64,000 nucleotides of DNA from Streptococcus hyointestinalis (GCF_011039275.1 NZ_JAAKGB010000001.1:248001-312000); one strand, 5' to 3'; counted from the stretch's first letter, positions 19,301 through 27,798 are shown. Made by a program: numbers and translations. Notes: generated by a model from the sequence alone, not told the origin.

Positions 19301-20931
19301 CTGAGTCCTTGAGCGAGTCTGTATCAGAGTCTATCTCAGAATCCGTAAGTGAATCAGTATCAGAGTCTATCTCTGAGTCCTTGAGTGAGTCAGTATCTGA
19401 GTCAATTTCAGAATCAGTGAGTGAATCTGTTTCCGAATCTATCTCCGAGTCCTTGAGCGAATCCGTCTCAGAGTCTATCTCAGAATCCATCTCCGAGTCC
19501 TTGAGCGAGTCAGTATCTGAGTCAATCTCAAAATCCTTGAGCGAGTCAGTTTCCGAATCTATCTCTGAGTCAATCAGTGAATCCGTCTCAGAATCTATTT
19601 CAGAATCAGTAAGTGAATCTGTATCAGAGTCCATCTCAGAATCAGTTAGCGAGTCTGTTTCTGAATCTATTTCAGAGTCAGTGAGCGAGTCAGTCTCCGA
19701 ATCCATCTCCGAGTCCGTAAGCGAATCTGTATCAGAATCCATCTCTGAGTCCTTGAGCGAGTCAGTCTCAGAATCTATCTCTGAGTCCGTAAGCGAATCT
19801 GTCTCCGAATCTATTTCAGAGTCCGTAAGCGAATCAGTCTCAGAGTCCATCTCAGAATCAGTGAGCGAATCCGTCTCAGAATCTATCTCTGAGTCCGTGA
19901 GCGAATCAGTCTCAGAGTCTATCTCTGAGTCAGTGAGCGAGTCTGTATCAGAATCTATTTCTGAGTCCGTGAGCGAATCAGTTTCCGAATCTATCTCTGA
20001 GTCCGTGAGCGAATCTGTATCAGAATCTATCTCTGAGTCCGTGAGTGAATCCGTATCAGAGTCAATCTCCGAGTCCGTAAGCGAATCTGTGTCTGAATCC
20101 ATCTCAGAATCAGTAAGCGAATCTGTATCAGAGTCAATCTCAGAATCAGTGAGCGAGTCGGTATCAGAGTCCATCTCAGAATCAGTGAGTGAATCCGTGT
20201 CTGAGTCAATCTCCGGGTCAGTAAGTGAATCCGTCTCCGAATCTATCTCAGAATCAATCAGCGAATCTGTGTCTGAGTCTATTTCCGAGTCCGTGAGCGA
20301 GTCTGTTTCTGAATCTATTTCAGAGTCAGTGAGCGAATCCGTTTCTGAGTCCATCTCAGAATCCGTAAGTGAATCTGTTTCAGAATCTATCTCTGAATCA
20401 ACAAGTAACTCTAACAGTGAGTTTATCTGGTCAATGGGTGATCCAGAAGTTCATTCATTATCAGAGTTCCCACTTGAGTCTTACAGCGAGTCCTTGAGCA
20501 CTTCAGAGTCAGAGTCTATTTCACAATCCGAATCTGTCTCAATGTCTGAGTCTATCTCAACATCTATCTCTGTTTCCGTTTCAGAGTCAGTAAGTGCCTC
20601 AGAATCAGTCTCAGCATCTGAATCAGAGTCTATCTCAACATCCATCTCTGCTTCCTTATCAGAGTCTATCTCTGAGTCCGTAAGTGAATCTGTTTCAGAA
20701 TCTATCTCTGAATCAACAAGTGAATCTTCTCACCAGTCTACATCAGAAAACCACAGCACAAGCGAAGCACCACGTCAAATGCCAGTGAACTTTGCGCAAA
20801 AACCAGCACATGCTAAATTGCCAAGCACAGGTGACGAAACTTCTAGTGCAGCTCTCCTAGGAAGTGGCGCTCTATTTGGAGCCTTCCTCCTTGGTAAGAA
20901 GAAAAAGAAAAAAGCAGATGATGAAGCTTAA
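10399..20931 (+). CDS. Serine-rich-repeat surface adhesin (3510 residues)
   Basis: A cell-wall-anchored giant adhesin. In order: a long KxYKxGKxW-type signal peptide ([10 protein letters not shown] near residue 21, cleavage after ALA near 90); a first serine-rich stretch (about 148-226); a helical segment (about 234-311); a repetitive beta-strand region rich in G, N, T and V (about 333-850), like the pectate-lyase-like beta-solenoid of other SRR adhesins; a MucBP-like region (about 964-1084); a second serine-rich region of roughly 2,350 residues built on 12-residue S-x-S-E units; and LPSTG at about 3474, a hydrophobic helix and a lysine-rich tail. Family members are O-glycosylated and exported by the SecA2/SecY2 system. 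None of those genes is nearby, so the export genes must lie elsewhere. Confidence 0.95.
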   Translation: MKGKKVGNNFGETSHKSRVKMHKSGKRWVSVLMSQLGLLRLTKGAKINDVTISQVEETLDDVSVSRHILKGAAALGAIAASGVASQTALAEETPAIETETSTDTLVGTDVVAMSSSSTTADDTAAQPVTVTEATTTTTAVDEASLSLSTSESLSVSNSLSESQSLSESVSGSISESVSESVSESASESESVSSSESQSQSESTSESVSASESQSTSETSETSTSSEMTTTVATGSLRVAKDALTKAITSSESVDLSQMTTEERQAYEEKVAEAKTVLSTAEDLLASASATQMQIDSLTQRANALAKSLQATSATESSTTVRIRRATTTSTDVSSWDELTAALQDSTITEINLKNDITATTVSTAVSPTTTTGYNYDGHTVTINGNGYTITFGNNAIKSTSSVDLTFNNVNLSTTNANGTVLTKSSGSLTFKDTTSTGVLFNGSSSTGVAITLDGTVSSSLTTTGTAIITEAGSVTTTTASAVTLSRTTDGDGITLKADGSLTVGTLSNLTITLKDGTATNLVATEKTANAENNNTAIRIVNGGGGSITVGDSSTLNLNVGHGRGVLMGQTYTSTAVDANQESLKKNNATTFTVGDNATFNFYGRDGVYMGNNSSFVASANSKVNFQNYGNGIAFDMGNSSLFQVLSNAVVNLQSDGKSSSGSYAYGNYVGLNENGQIRVEKNGTLIVKMQNRGANYYNDTVAINSTGSSSQAIFYVGENATLDIQDDNTDYYAELISVPLGSGTTHKYVFDNVRYVNLQRYNPITGHKNAEGKSQGNLIYFGANGTVEGTGNYRISKWENESDTTGTPLNVWYGVQSFTVPYKSFNPSGKTTSISINGENDPTSISGDGAGTESGVAFSDRYSGFNPAESQRLTIESLDREGEETTVATKVVDYNVVYRYNADLAPNTAVIVQQGKDSVTRTTTTTYYKYHTNQDGTVTQTIDTTKGTNGVTTETTTLISGQDLIIEYGPQTATVRYIDVTDANNPVQIGSDETFTGAVGDKLTDSSGETYSPEKVVSQWPNYEITNDDGYSTDGGVIKQGTYNFDNLTNPNIITEDGVTYKISPEVGTTITRTDSQEYDIEVVNHSSESISESESRSQSQSESESRSQSLSESQSQSQSQSLSNSISESISESTRESVSESTSESTRESVSESVSESVSESVSNSVSESIRESVSESISESVSESVSESISESVSESVSESISESVSESVSESISESVSESVSESISESVSESVSESISESVSESVSESISESVSESVSESISESVSESVSESISESLSESVSESISESVSESISESISESVSESISESVSESVSESISESLSESVSESISESVSESVSESISESISESISESVSESVSESISESISESVSKSISESVSESVSESISESISESISESLSESVSESISESVSESVSESISESVSESVSESISESLSESVSESISESISESISESLSESVSESISESVSESVSESISESVSESVSESISESLSESVSESISESLSESVSESISESVSESVSESISESVSESVSESISESISESVSESISESISESVSESISESVSESISESVSESVSESISESVSESVSESISESISESVSESISESVSESVSESISESVSESVSESISESVSESVSESISESVSESVSESISESVSESISESVSESVSESISESLSESVSESISESVSESVSESISESVSESVSESISESVSESVSESISESVSESVSESISESLSESVSESISESLSESVSESISESVSESVSESISESVSESISESVSESVSESISESLSESVSESISESVSESVSESISESVSESVSESISESLSESVSESISESLSESVSESISESLSESVSESISESLSESVSESISESVSESVSESISESVSESVSESISESVSESVSESISESVSESVSESISESVSESVSESISESVSESVSESISESVSESVSESISESVSESVSESISESVSESVSESISESLSESVSESISESVSESVSESISESVSESVSESISESVSESVSESISESISESVSESISESVSESVSESISESLSESVSESISESLSESVSESISESVSESVSESISESVSESVSESISESISESVSESISESVSESVSESISESVSESVSESISESLSESVSESISESLSESVSESISESVSESVSESISESVSESVSESISESISESVSESISESVSESVSESISESVSESVSESISESLSESVSESISESLSESVSESISESVSESVSESISESVSESVSESISESVSESVSESISESVSESVSESISESLSESVSESISESVSESVSESISESLSESVSESISESVSESVSESISESVSESVSESISESVSESVSESISESISESVSESVSESISESISESVSESISESVSESVSESISESVSESVSESISESVSESVSESISESVSESVSESISESVSESVSESISESINESVSESISESISESVSESISESLSESVSESISESISESVSESISESVSESVSESISESVSESVSESISESISESVSESISESLSESVSESISESLSESVSESISESISESVSESISESLSESVSESISESVSESVSESISESVSESISESISEFVSESISESVSESVSESISESLSESVSESISESLSESVSESISESVSESVSESISESVSESVSESISESVSESVSESISESISESVSESVSESISESISESVSESISESVSESVSESISESVSESVSESISESLSESVSESISESVSESVSESISESVSESVSESISESISESVSESISESVSESVSESISESVSESVSESISESVSESVSESISESVSESVSESISESVSESVSESISESVSESVSESISESLSEFVSESISESVSESVSESISESVSESVSESISESLSESVSESISESISESVSESVSESISESVSESISESVSESVSESISESVSESVSESISESLSESVSESISESLSESVSESISESVSESVSESISESLSESVSESISESVSESVSESISESLSESVSESISESISESLSESVSESISKSLSESVSESISESISESVSESISESVSESVSESISESVSESVSESISESVSESVSESISESVSESVSESISESLSESVSESISESVSESVSESISESVSESVSESISESVSESVSESISESVSESVSESISESVSESVSESISESVSESVSESISESVSESVSESISESVSESVSESISESVSESVSESISESVSESVSESISESVSESVSESISESVSESVSESISGSVSESVSESISESISESVSESISESVSESVSESISESVSESVSESISESVSESVSESISESTSNSNSEFIWSMGDPEVHSLSEFPLESYSESLSTSESESISQSESVSMSESISTSISVSVSESVSASESVSASESESISTSISASLSESISESVSESVSESISESTSESSHQSTSENHSTSEAPRQMPVNFAQKPAHAKLPSTGDETSSAALLGSGALFGAFLLGKKKKKKADDEA
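10834..11076 (+). repeat. First serine-rich region (SRR1) of the adhesin
   Basis: Short degenerate S-E/S-V/S-Q dipeptides of about 80 residues between the signal peptide and the helical segment. Codons for Ser and Glu are mixed, so the DNA is less regular than SRR2. Confidence 0.8.
13663..20727 (+). repeat. Second serine-rich region (SRR2), about 7 kb of coding tandem repeats
   Basis: Nearly 2,350 residues follow the pattern SES-I/V/L-SES-V/I, mostly as a 12-residue (36-bp) unit [12 protein letters not shown] with occasional I, L, T, N, K, F or G replacements. Ser is spelled with TCA, TCT, TCC, AGC and AGT in mixed order, so neighbouring units are not identical at DNA level. A block near 20404-20500 interrupts the pattern. 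The region is the expected target of O-glycosylation and forms the stalk. Confidence 0.9.
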
Positions 20932-20951
20932 TCGCTCTACTCATCTTGAGT

Positions 20952-20988
20952 AACCAAAAACACCTCCCTTAGGGAGGTGTTTTTGGTT
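20952..20988. terminator. Bidirectional terminator between the adhesin and LacI genes
   Basis: A perfect 17-bp stem (20952-20968 with 20972-20988) and loop TTA. T runs lie on both strands (GTTTTTGG and its mirror). It overlaps the stop codon of the leftward LacI gene. Confidence 0.9.
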
Positions 20989-21916
20989 AGCGCCAGATAA
21001 GTTCCGAAGTAAAGGGACGTTCTTGCTTAGCTGAAGAGATGGCTTGTCTAAAGGCGCATTTTCCCAGCTCATAAGCGTGGTGATCAATGGTTGGAAAGTC
21101 TAAAATCTGGCTGATACTTTGATTTTCCTGACCGATGATAAGAGGAGCTTCTTTATCTTGATAGCACTTTATCAGATAAGCCGCCACCTCATCACTGGTG
21201 GCTAAAATCGCCTGTGGTTTTGCCTTTTCGAGGCTTTCTCTAAGCCCCTCGCTGACCTCATGAGGGCTATCCACATGCCCCATGCTAAGCACTGGCTTCT
21301 CCTCATAGACCTGCTCAAACGCCGACAAGGTCATCTGATAGGTAGCAGAAGCCTTGCTATTTCTGGAAAATAGCAGAGCTATGCGCTTGAGTCCCATCTC
21401 TTTTAAGCGGGTAAAAAGCGCCACATAAGCGCTAGAGCGCTGGCTGTAGGTAGAAGATAGCGGACTAGTGCTGTCCACAGGTTCCAAAAGGACAATAGGT
21501 GCATAGTCGGCATAAGGCTCAATTTTAGAAATCGAAAGAGCCCGTGAGCTAAAGATAAGCCCGTCGATAGCTCGCCCAGCCAACATCTCAAGATAAGCCT
21601 TTTCTTTCTGGTCATCATAATCATCAGACGGAAGCAGGAGAAGCTGATAGCTGCTCTCCTTTGCTGCGTCCATCATCCCCTCTAGCATCTTGGTAAAGTA
21701 AGGGTGGCGAGTATGTGGCACGACCACACCGATACGGTGGGTCTGTCCAAAGCTCAAGTCCCGAGCCATCTGACTGGGTCTGTAGTCTAGCTTCCTAATC
21801 GCCTGTAAAATCACCTCTCTGGTCTCTTCTGCCACATGCGGGTGGTTGTTAAGCACACGAGAGATAGTCGCTGCGGAAAATCCTGTATAATCCGCCAAAT
21901 CCCTGATACTGGTCAT
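20987..21916 (-). CDS. LacI-family transcriptional regulator
   Basis: A 309-residue regulator. The N-terminal LacI-type HTH (IRDLADYTGFSAATISRVLNN, hinge about 50-60) is followed by a periplasmic-binding-protein-like effector domain starting at HRIGVVVPHTRHPYF. Ligands are usually sugars, but no sugar transport genes are adjacent. Its ATG overlaps the stop of the upstream HAD phosphatase gene (ATGA), so the two are one leftward operon. A LacI-type operator lies in the operon promoter (22770-22783), implying autoregulation. Confidence 0.9.
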   Translation of the reverse strand: MTSIRDLADYTGFSAATISRVLNNHPHVAEETREVILQAIRKLDYRPSQMARDLSFGQTHRIGVVVPHTRHPYFTKMLEGMMDAAKESSYQLLLLPSDDYDDQKEKAYLEMLAGRAIDGLIFSSRALSISKIEPYADYAPIVLLEPVDSTSPLSSTYSQRSSAYVALFTRLKEMGLKRIALLFSRNSKASATYQMTLSAFEQVYEEKPVLSMGHVDSPHEVSEGLRESLEKAKPQAILATSDEVAAYLIKCYQDKEAPLIIGQENQSISQILDFPTIDHHAYELGKCAFRQAISSAKQERPFTSELIWR

Positions 21917-22725
21917 AAGCTCTCCTTTTGTAAAAACTGTTTGATACCATAGCTGACACCGTCTTGGTCATTTGATTGTGTGATGTAGTGGGCATAGTCC
22001 TTGATAGCTTTCATAGCATTGTCCATAGCGATAGCATAGCCTACCTGCTCAAACATAGGAAGGTCATTGTGCCCATCGCCAAAGGCAGCGGTGTCTCGTT
22101 TTTTGAGCTGTTCCTCTCGCATAATGCGACCAATCCCCTGTGATTTCTTCGCTAAATGATGTGTGATTTCCAGATAAGCTTTCCCCGAGCGCTGATAAGT
22201 GATGTCGCTTCTATCAAGCTTAGCAAGATAAGATAAAAGCGCCTGCATGATTGTCTCATCAAAGGTGATGAGCATAAGCTTGAAAATAGCTGTTTGCGGA
22301 GCTAAAAAACGCTCACGGCTGAGCTTAGTTGGTTGACAGCCTGTCAACTTTTTCTCATAGCGTATGCCTTGGTCTATTGTATCACAATACCAGTGCTTGA
22401 GGTCATAATAAGACAAGCTGACCTGCGGAAAGTCTGTCGACAAGCGCAAAAGCAGCTCTTTGACCGTATCCTTTTTGATGGCTTGAGCGTAGAGAGGTTT
22501 GATGTGCCCCTTTTCCATCTGATAAATCAAGCCACCGTTAAAAGCGACTTGAGGTCCTGTCAGCTCTAGCGCACAAATAGCCTCAAGCATTTCCATAGGA
22601 GCTCTGGCAGAGACCAAAGTCAGAGGAATGTCCGCCTCCCTGATACCCTTAGCGTTGCTCTCAGCCAGTTTTCCCTTGCTGTTTAAAAGAGTGCCGTCCA
22701 TGTCTGAAAAAATCCGTTTAATCAT
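21913..22725 (-). CDS. Cof-type HAD-family phosphatase
   Basis: A 270-residue member of the HAD-IIB (Cof) family. Motif I is SDMDGTLLNSKGK near residues 8-20, with the nucleophilic and acid Asp in DMD. VSARAP carries the motif II Ser/Thr position. The conserved Lys lies in HLAKKSQGIGRI and motif IV is FGDGHNDLPMF. Cof phosphatases act on sugar phosphates and cofactor phosphates; the substrate here is unknown. It is co-transcribed with the LacI regulator immediately downstream, so the phosphatase is probably part of that regulon. Confidence 0.9.
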   Translation of the reverse strand: MIKRIFSDMDGTLLNSKGKLAESNAKGIREADIPLTLVSARAPMEMLEAICALELTGPQVAFNGGLIYQMEKGHIKPLYAQAIKKDTVKELLLRLSTDFPQVSLSYYDLKHWYCDTIDQGIRYEKKLTGCQPTKLSRERFLAPQTAIFKLMLITFDETIMQALLSYLAKLDRSDITYQRSGKAYLEITHHLAKKSQGIGRIMREEQLKKRDTAAFGDGHNDLPMFEQVGYAIAMDNAMKAIKDYAHYITQSNDQDGVSYGIKQFLQKESL

Positions 22726-22758
22726 TGTTTTTTCCTCGTTTCATCTTTTATTGCCTTT

Positions 22759-22789
22759 ATTGTAAAGTCTGAAACGCGTTCCATGTCAA
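22759..22789 (-). promoter_or_regulatory. Promoter with LacI-type operator for the HAD-LacI operon
   Basis: Read leftward: TTGACA (22789-22784), a 19-base spacer, TACAAT (22764-22759). The spacer holds TGAAACG-CGTTCCA (22770-22783), a CG-centred palindrome with one mismatch, typical of LacI-family operators. Confidence 0.6.
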
Positions 22790-22843
22790 GCCTTTTTTTG
22801 AAAAAAATAAATGCTAAAATAGACAGATGTCAAGGGTTTGTTT

Positions 22844-22872
22844 TTGACGTTGTGTCCAAAAAGTGCTATCCT
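22844..22872 (+). promoter_or_regulatory. Promoter of the MBL-fold hydrolase gene
   Basis: TTGACG (22844-22849), a 17-base spacer, TATCCT (22867-22872). Confidence 0.55.
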
Positions 22873-22897
22873 AGTAAAAACGAAAAAGGAGCTTTTC

Positions 22898-23740
22898 ATG
22901 TCAACGATTAAGATACACATCATGCATACTGGTCAGGTGCGAGTAGCACCAGACCTTCCCTTTGGTGGGGAGCACACCAATCTTCTAAAGGCGTCTGGTC
23001 TCTTGATGCCAGCTAGCAAAAAGCTGTGGCTACCTGTTTCGGCTTATCTGATTGAGCACCCTAAGGGCTTGATTTTGGTGGATACAGGCTGGAGTCGTGA
23101 GATGAGTCCAGATGGTAGCTTTGACAAAAAAGCGCAAATCAAGCACCTCGGCAGTCACATCCTCTACCATGTCAACCAAGGCGTCGTGCCAAAAGGTGAG
23201 GCTGTTGTTGAGCAGTTGGCTGCACTTGGCTATGCGCCTGAGGACTTGGATTATGTCTTGATGACGCACTTGGACTGTGACCACGCTTCAGGGCTTCACT
23301 CCGTCGCTGCTGCTAAAAACATCCTCGTCTCACGAGATGAGCTGTTATCAGCGCCACATCACAAGCCTCGCTACCAAGAAAAATGGTGGAAAGACATCCC
23401 TCTAACTGCCTTTGATTGGACGGAAAATGAAGGTCCTTTTCAGCATTCCTACGACCTTTTTGGCGATGGGTCTATTCAGATGATTCATATCCCAGGGCAT
23501 GCAGATGGTCTCTTTGCGGTCAAGGTGACAAATGGCGATGGCAACTTTGTCCTTTTGGCGTCAGACGCTGGCTACGCTGAAAAGTCATGGAAAGAGCTGA
23601 TTTTACCAGGCATTTCGCTAGATAAGGACAAGCAGATGACTTCTCTCAAATGGGTCAAAGCACAAAGCGAGCTAGCAAATTGTATCCAGGTTATTGCCAA
23701 CCACGACACAGCTATCAAACCACAGGTGATAGAACTCTAG
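22898..23740 (+). CDS. MBL-fold metallohydrolase, N-acyl homoserine lactonase-like
   Basis: A 280-residue metallo-beta-lactamase-fold enzyme. The key metal motif is MTHLDCDHASG (residues about 124-134; H-x-D-x-D-H), and further ligands are expected in IPGHADG (about 200-206) and SDAGY. The layout, with a short N-terminal strand pair then DTGWS, resembles the AHL-lactonase branch of the superfamily. In a streptococcus, which makes no acyl-homoserine lactones, the native substrate may be another lactone or ester. The reading frame extends upstream, but the ATG at 22898 with AAAGGAG before it is the likely start; the promoter at 22844-22872 would leave an upstream start untranscribed. It is monocistronic. 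Confidence 0.8.
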   Translation: MSTIKIHIMHTGQVRVAPDLPFGGEHTNLLKASGLLMPASKKLWLPVSAYLIEHPKGLILVDTGWSREMSPDGSFDKKAQIKHLGSHILYHVNQGVVPKGEAVVEQLAALGYAPEDLDYVLMTHLDCDHASGLHSVAAAKNILVSRDELLSAPHHKPRYQEKWWKDIPLTAFDWTENEGPFQHSYDLFGDGSIQMIHIPGHADGLFAVKVTNGDGNFVLLASDAGYAEKSWKELILPGISLDKDKQMTSLKWVKAQSELANCIQVIANHDTAIKPQVIEL

Positions 23741-23757
23741 TTTTTGAGTGAATCTTT

Positions 23758-23786
23758 TTGACAAATCCCAAAAGGTCTGATACAAT
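23758..23786 (+). promoter_or_regulatory. Promoter of rpsO
   Basis: TTGACA (23758-23763), a 17-base spacer and TACAAT (23781-23786), close to consensus as expected for a ribosomal protein gene. Confidence 0.8.
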
Positions 23787-23791
23787 TGAAA

Positions 23792-23876
23792 TGTCTATAA
23801 GACGCACTCTTTCTTGGTTTTAGGAACTGCCAGACCTAGGACTCGGATAGAGCATTAAGATCAAAGGAGACTAACA
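23792..23876 (+). promoter_or_regulatory. rpsO 5' leader, possible S15-binding autoregulatory RNA
   Basis: About 85 transcribed bases precede the rpsO ATG, with internal complementarity around CTAGGACTCGGATAG and TTTTAGGAACTGCC. S15 is known to repress its own mRNA in several bacteria through such leaders. This one was not folded, so the call rests on position. Confidence 0.35.
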
Positions 23877-24146
23877 ATGGCAATCTCAAAAGAGAAAAAA
23901 AATGAAATCATCGCACAATACGCACGTCACGAAGGTGACACAGGTTCAGTTGAAGTTCAAGTAGCTGTACTTACTTGGGAAATCAACCACCTTAACGACC
24001 ACATCAAACAACATAAAAAAGACCACGCAACTTACCGTGGATTGATGAAAAAAATCGGTCACCGTCGTAACTTGTTAGCATACCTTCGTCGTAAAGACGT
24101 TAACCGCTACCGTGAATTGATTCAATCACTTGGACTTCGTCGTTAA
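23877..24146 (+). CDS. rpsO: 30S ribosomal protein S15
   Basis: An 89-residue protein of normal length for S15, which binds 16S rRNA early in small-subunit assembly. The conserved signature is present: [17 protein letters not shown] (about 20-36), HxxDH-type [13 protein letters not shown] and [19 protein letters not shown]. An AAAGGAG ribosome binding site precedes the ATG, a consensus promoter drives it, and a terminator follows. In many bacteria rpsO directly precedes pnp; here about 3.6 kb of other genes separate them. Confidence 0.98.
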   Translation: MAISKEKKNEIIAQYARHEGDTGSVEVQVAVLTWEINHLNDHIKQHKKDHATYRGLMKKIGHRRNLLAYLRRKDVNRYRELIQSLGLRR

Positions 24147-24161
24147 TTCAAAAGCGAAGTC

Positions 24162-24194
24162 AAAAGCTCTAGCCAAACGGCTAGAGCTTTTTTG
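24162..24194 (+). terminator. Rho-independent terminator after rpsO
   Basis: AAAAGCTCTAGCC (24162-24174), loop AAAC, GGCTAGAGCTTTT (24179-24191), then TT. Confidence 0.85.
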
Positions 24195-24278
24195 TGTAAC
24201 TGCCTTTAGCTGTAACTAAAAGCTCACAAAGTAAATATAGACACTTTGGCCAAAAATGTCTACAAAATAGTTGTGTCA

Positions 24279-24287
24279 TGATATAAT
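24279..24287 (+). promoter_or_regulatory. Extended -10 promoter of the DUF1430/ABC pair
   Basis: TGA-TATAAT (24279-24287) with only a weak -35 (TCTACA, 24259-24264, 17-base spacer). Confidence 0.5.
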
Positions 24288-24310
24288 AGGTTTATAGGAG
24301 GGAGATTTTG

Positions 24311-26260
24311 ATGAAGAAAATATACTGGTCTGTCTTGGTGACTTTTTTGCTGTCCTTGTTTTTCTATATGGGGCAGGTCATCACAGAAGTGTACAATTTA
24401 ACCTTGCCAGAGGCTAGGGCAACTATAGAAGTGGTTGATTGGGATAAGTCAAAGTCTGCAACTCAAATCTATCAGACCTTGGAGGAGTTTTCAAAAAAAC
24501 ACAAGCTCCCACTTTACAAGGTCACCTTTGGGACGTCTGACGATGGCAGTATGGTCAAGAATGTCTATTATTACCCATCAAACAAGCCTTATCACTACGA
24601 TGACAGTTTCTTTGAGGACAAGGTTCAGTTTAAAAAGAGTAGCGACCTAACGGTTGAAAATCCCTTGGGCAGTTACTATCTGACAAGTTCCCTTCCTAAG
24701 GAGTTGGTGTCCGTCTTTAAGGATTTAGGGCTAGAGGTTACGACGTCGTCGGGCTTTATGGCGTCCGTTTTGGCGCAGTTTTTCGCCAATGATTTGGGCG
24801 GGCTCTTGATTTTCCTCGGGCTTATCCTCTTTGTGATTGATGTTTTTGTTTTCATTTCCCAATCCAAAAAACTGGGCATACTTGCCTTACATGGGCACAC
24901 GGCTTTGCCTTTGGCTGTTCTTCCTTTACGTTTTGAATTGCCCTTGGTCATAGGTGTCGTGGCCATCTTGATTTGGCGTTTTCCGCTGGGGCTGTCTTAT
25001 TTTTTAGTTTTAGCGGCTATCGTTTGTTTGTGGTTATGTCTGAGTCATATCCTTAGCTTGGCGCTTGCAAGTCATCTCACGACTATCGTGGAGAAGATAA
25101 AGGCGAAAAAGCCCTACAAAAAACTCCTCTTTTTCAATGTCATCATCAAGCTACTAGCTATTCTTGTCTGTGCCCTATCGCTCTCTCAGGGCTTATCGGA
25201 TATCGATAGACTAGGTAAAATGGAAAAAGCTATTGCCGTCTGGCAAAAACTGCCTGATTATCTGGTACTAAATTTTAGTAGCGATACCAGCCTTTTTCCA
25301 ACAGCTCACAGTAGCCAAAAGGAGATAGAAGCACGAGATGAAAAAGCCAGAAAAGTGGTGTCAGACTTGCTTGCTATCGGTGAAGAGACAGGAGCAGTTC
25401 TCGCTGAAAGTCAGTCTGCTGAGCAGACAAGCTTTTCCTACATGGTGGTCAATCATCAGTTTTTAAAGGACGTTGCTGTCTATAGACCAGATGGCAAGGC
25501 GATGGGTGATTTAGCTAAGGACAAATTTCAGCTCATCATACCCGAAAATCTAAGAAAGCAGCAGGCAGCTATTGAGAAGACTATGAGAGAAGTTATCGCT
25601 TTTCATCAGAATGTCTCAGCAGATGAAAATGAAGCCTATGCTGGTGAACTAGACGTGACCTTCTTACGTTCAGGGCAAAAAGTTTTTAACTTTAATACCA
25701 GTGACTTTACGCAGACAGAAGTGGATAATCCTGTCATTTTAGTGGCAAATCCAGCTTTGTTTGGCGACAAGGTCGACGCCTTAGTTGGCGAGATGTCGCA
25801 AGGGCGCTATCTTTTCCAAAAGAAGGAGCCTGTCATGAACTATCTTGAGACGCATCAGTTGACAGAGGATTTTGCAAGGCTGACGTCTGGGCGTGAGCTA
25901 GGTCTGTCAAAACTAAGACAGGTGCGTTCGCAGTTTTATCTGAGACTTGTCGGCGTGGTCATGAGTATCCTTGTCTTTGTGGTTATCAATTATTTTTTAA
26001 TCATGACTTATCTGGAAAGTCAAAAGAAAAAGCTGGTCATCTGGTATCTATTTGGGAAGTCGTATCTCACACGTCACAAACCTTTCTTGATAGCCATGTT
26101 TTGCTTGCCACTGCTACCACTTGTGGTCGTGCTGGCGCTAGGTTTAGTGAACTTGCCGATAGTAGTGGGCATTTTAGTGATGGATGTTGTGATGTATAGT
26201 AGCTTGTTGCTGTTATTTGAAAAGCGTGAGCGTTTGGCAATGTTAAAACAAGGAGAGTGA
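24311..26260 (+). CDS. Bacteriocin-associated integral membrane protein (DUF1430 family)
   Basis: A 649-residue membrane protein. One N-terminal helix (about 7-27) is followed by an extracytoplasmic region, a cluster of helices (about 155-290), a second large external region (about 290-535) and four C-terminal helices, an FtsX/MacB-like permease layout. The family is known from lactococcin-972-type bacteriocin loci, where it pairs with a dedicated ATPase for export or immunity. That ATPase follows two bases downstream. No small bacteriocin precursor gene is visible upstream or downstream, so the pair is an orphan. A TTG three bases earlier is in frame, but the ATG at 24311 fits the GGAGGGA site better. 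Confidence 0.75.
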   Translation: MKKIYWSVLVTFLLSLFFYMGQVITEVYNLTLPEARATIEVVDWDKSKSATQIYQTLEEFSKKHKLPLYKVTFGTSDDGSMVKNVYYYPSNKPYHYDDSFFEDKVQFKKSSDLTVENPLGSYYLTSSLPKELVSVFKDLGLEVTTSSGFMASVLAQFFANDLGGLLIFLGLILFVIDVFVFISQSKKLGILALHGHTALPLAVLPLRFELPLVIGVVAILIWRFPLGLSYFLVLAAIVCLWLCLSHILSLALASHLTTIVEKIKAKKPYKKLLFFNVIIKLLAILVCALSLSQGLSDIDRLGKMEKAIAVWQKLPDYLVLNFSSDTSLFPTAHSSQKEIEARDEKARKVVSDLLAIGEETGAVLAESQSAEQTSFSYMVVNHQFLKDVAVYRPDGKAMGDLAKDKFQLIIPENLRKQQAAIEKTMREVIAFHQNVSADENEAYAGELDVTFLRSGQKVFNFNTSDFTQTEVDNPVILVANPALFGDKVDALVGEMSQGRYLFQKKEPVMNYLETHQLTEDFARLTSGRELGLSKLRQVRSQFYLRLVGVVMSILVFVVINYFLIMTYLESQKKKLVIWYLFGKSYLTRHKPFLIAMFCLPLLPLVVVLALGLVNLPIVVGILVMDVVMYSSLLLLFEKRERLAMLKQGE

Positions 26261-26262
26261 GT

Positions 26263-26877
26263 ATGGCGCAAATAGAGGTTAAGCATATTTCAAAAGCTTA
26301 TAAGGATAAGGTGATTTTTAAGGATTTTTCGCTCAGTATTCATAAAGGTGAGATGGTTGCCATTATCGGTGAGAGTGGGCGAGGTAAGACCACGCTTCTC
26401 AACTGCCTAGGACAGCTCGATGATGTCGATACCGGTGAGATTGTGATTGAGGGCGAGCGTGTCACCAAAAGAAATCGCAAGAAGTATTTTCGAGAGGTGT
26501 TTGGGTTTTTATTTCAAAATTTTGCCCTAGTTGACAATGAAACGGTTTATCAAAATCTGAGCTTTATCTCTAAGGATAAAGAGCGTATCACAGAATATCT
26601 AGACATGTTTGGCTTAGGTGAGGATTCTCTTTATAAAAAAGTGTATCAGCTGAGTGGCGGTGAGCAGCAGCGTGTCTCGCTCATCAGGGTGCTACTCAAA
26701 GAACCCAAGATTCTCTTTGCAGATGAGCCAACGGCTTCGCTGGATGAGAAAAACAGCCTTTTTGTGATGGACACATTAAAAGAACTGCGTGATGATGGCG
26801 TGACGATTATTGTAGTGACGCACGATAAGGCGCTTCTACCTCATTTTGACCGTGTGATTGACTTAGGTGGGGATTAG
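26263..26877 (+). CDS. ABC transporter ATPase, lactococcin-972 type
   Basis: A 204-residue single-domain ATPase. Walker A is GESGRGKTT (about 36-44), with Arg in place of the usual Ser. Signature is LSGGEQQR, Walker B ILFADEPTASLDE, and the H-loop VVTHD. Length and order match the MacB/LolD-like ATPases partnered with DUF1430 membrane proteins. The ATG at 26263 follows AGGAGA by six bases and lies two bases after the permease stop; a GTG at 26257 is the alternative. It probably energises export of, or protection against, a bacteriocin that is not encoded here. Confidence 0.8.
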   Translation: MAQIEVKHISKAYKDKVIFKDFSLSIHKGEMVAIIGESGRGKTTLLNCLGQLDDVDTGEIVIEGERVTKRNRKKYFREVFGFLFQNFALVDNETVYQNLSFISKDKERITEYLDMFGLGEDSLYKKVYQLSGGEQQRVSLIRVLLKEPKILFADEPTASLDEKNSLFVMDTLKELRDDGVTIIVVTHDKALLPHFDRVIDLGGD

Positions 26878-26953
26878 TTCGTTGCTAAATAGCAATTGTT
26901 TACTTGGGGATTTAAAGATATGGGAGAGAACATTTGTCTTTCTTCCCTTTTTA

Positions 26954-26982
26954 TTGAAAGCCCTTTCTTGCTTTGGTATAAT
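26954..26982 (+). promoter_or_regulatory. Promoter of the ProX-like gene
   Basis: TTGAAA (26954-26959), a 17-base spacer, TATAAT (26977-26982). It fixes the start of the following gene at 27005 rather than at the upstream end of the open frame. Confidence 0.75.
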
Positions 26983-27004
26983 AATGATGAAAGAGGTGGA
27001 AAAT

Positions 27005-27499
27005 ATGGAAAAGGATTTGTATACTCCTGTAGTAGAAAAGCTCAATGAACTCAATATTGGATTTGAAATAGTGGAACACGAACCAGCATTGACCACAGAA
27101 CAAGCAGATAGTTTTATTGAAGGTATTGAAGGTGTACGTACGAAAACAATGTTTTTAACGAACAAAAAGAAGACACAATACTACCTACTCGTAATGGATG
27201 ATAAAAAAAGGCTAGACATGGAAAAGTTTAAAGAGCTAACGAACGCTAATCGAATCCGTATGGCTTCAAGTGATAGTCTTTATGATAAAATGCTTTTACC
27301 ACCTGGCGTTGTGTCGCCATTTGGATTATTAAATAACAAAGATAAAGATATTTTAGTTTATATTGATAACGAAATTACTACCGAACAAAGAATGAGCTTT
27401 CACCCTAATACAAATGAAAAAACAATTTTTATAAAGACAACTGATTTAATGCTATTTATTGAATCCATTGGTTATCAAGTAAATATAATTGACTTATAA
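27005..27499 (+). CDS. YbaK/ProX-type aminoacyl-tRNA editing protein
   Basis: A 164-residue free-standing editing-domain protein of the YbaK/EbsC/ProX family, which hydrolyses mischarged tRNA such as Ala-tRNA(Pro). Characteristic features are the early VVEHEPALTTEQA-type segment (here IVEHEPALTTEQA), VRTKTMFLTNKK with the conserved Lys, and the closing SFHPNTNEKTIFIKT. The coding DNA is visibly richer in A and T than its neighbours, hinting at separate origin. It has its own promoter and terminator and sits in the rpsO-pnp interval. Confidence 0.85.
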   Translation: MEKDLYTPVVEKLNELNIGFEIVEHEPALTTEQADSFIEGIEGVRTKTMFLTNKKKTQYYLLVMDDKKRLDMEKFKELTNANRIRMASSDSLYDKMLLPPGVVSPFGLLNNKDKDILVYIDNEITTEQRMSFHPNTNEKTIFIKTTDLMLFIESIGYQVNIIDL

Positions 27500-27522
27500 A
27501 AAGGACCTGAGAAGGTCTTTTT
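27497..27522 (+). terminator. Terminator after the ProX-like gene
   Basis: AAAAAGG-ACC pairs with GGTCTTTTT across TGAGAA, with one bulged base and a T tract. Confidence 0.65.
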
Positions 27523-27798
27523 ACTATTTTTGGATGTTGCAATTTATTGCTGATAGTGGTTTGGTATATATTTAGCGTATTTTCTCATTATAATCAAGAA
27601 CAAGCCACAGTGTAAGCTAGTGGTTACGATTGTCCCCACAAAAGATAATTGGTTTCAATAGCTGAAATTTGCTGTCAAATATGATAAAATAAGCGTGATA
27701 CATTGTTTTATGCAAAGTTGAGGAAATAGCACTTCTTTTCTTGAGCTTTGTAGAAAACATGGTATCAAACGCAAAAATTTTAATCTTTGGAGAATCTT
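27523..27798 (+). other. 276-base intergenic region before pnp
   Basis: No ORF with a credible ribosome binding site was found. A TATAAT at 27589-27594 is followed by a small hairpin (CCAC...GTGG, 27607-27624). An A/T-rich segment, GATAAAATAAG near 27682, could hold the pnp -10. The region probably contains the pnp promoter and leader. Confidence 0.4.

Noticed and set aside
13758..20354. A 2198-codon open frame on the minus strand opposite the serine-rich repeats, encoding D-S-E-T/I repeats
   Set aside because: It mirrors the SRR codon pattern exactly, has no promoter or ribosome binding site, and its low-complexity D/S/E/T product is what antisense reading of Ser-Glu codons gives. It is a by-product of the repeat.
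13663..20727. A regular array that could be mistaken for CRISPR
   Set aside because: There are no unique spacers. The period is 36 bp of coding sequence in one long frame of a wall-anchored adhesin.
26867..27004. Upstream extension of the ProX-like gene to 26867
   Set aside because: The TTGAAA-17-TATAAT promoter at 26954-26982 lies inside the extension, and the family N-terminus begins at the ATG at 27005.
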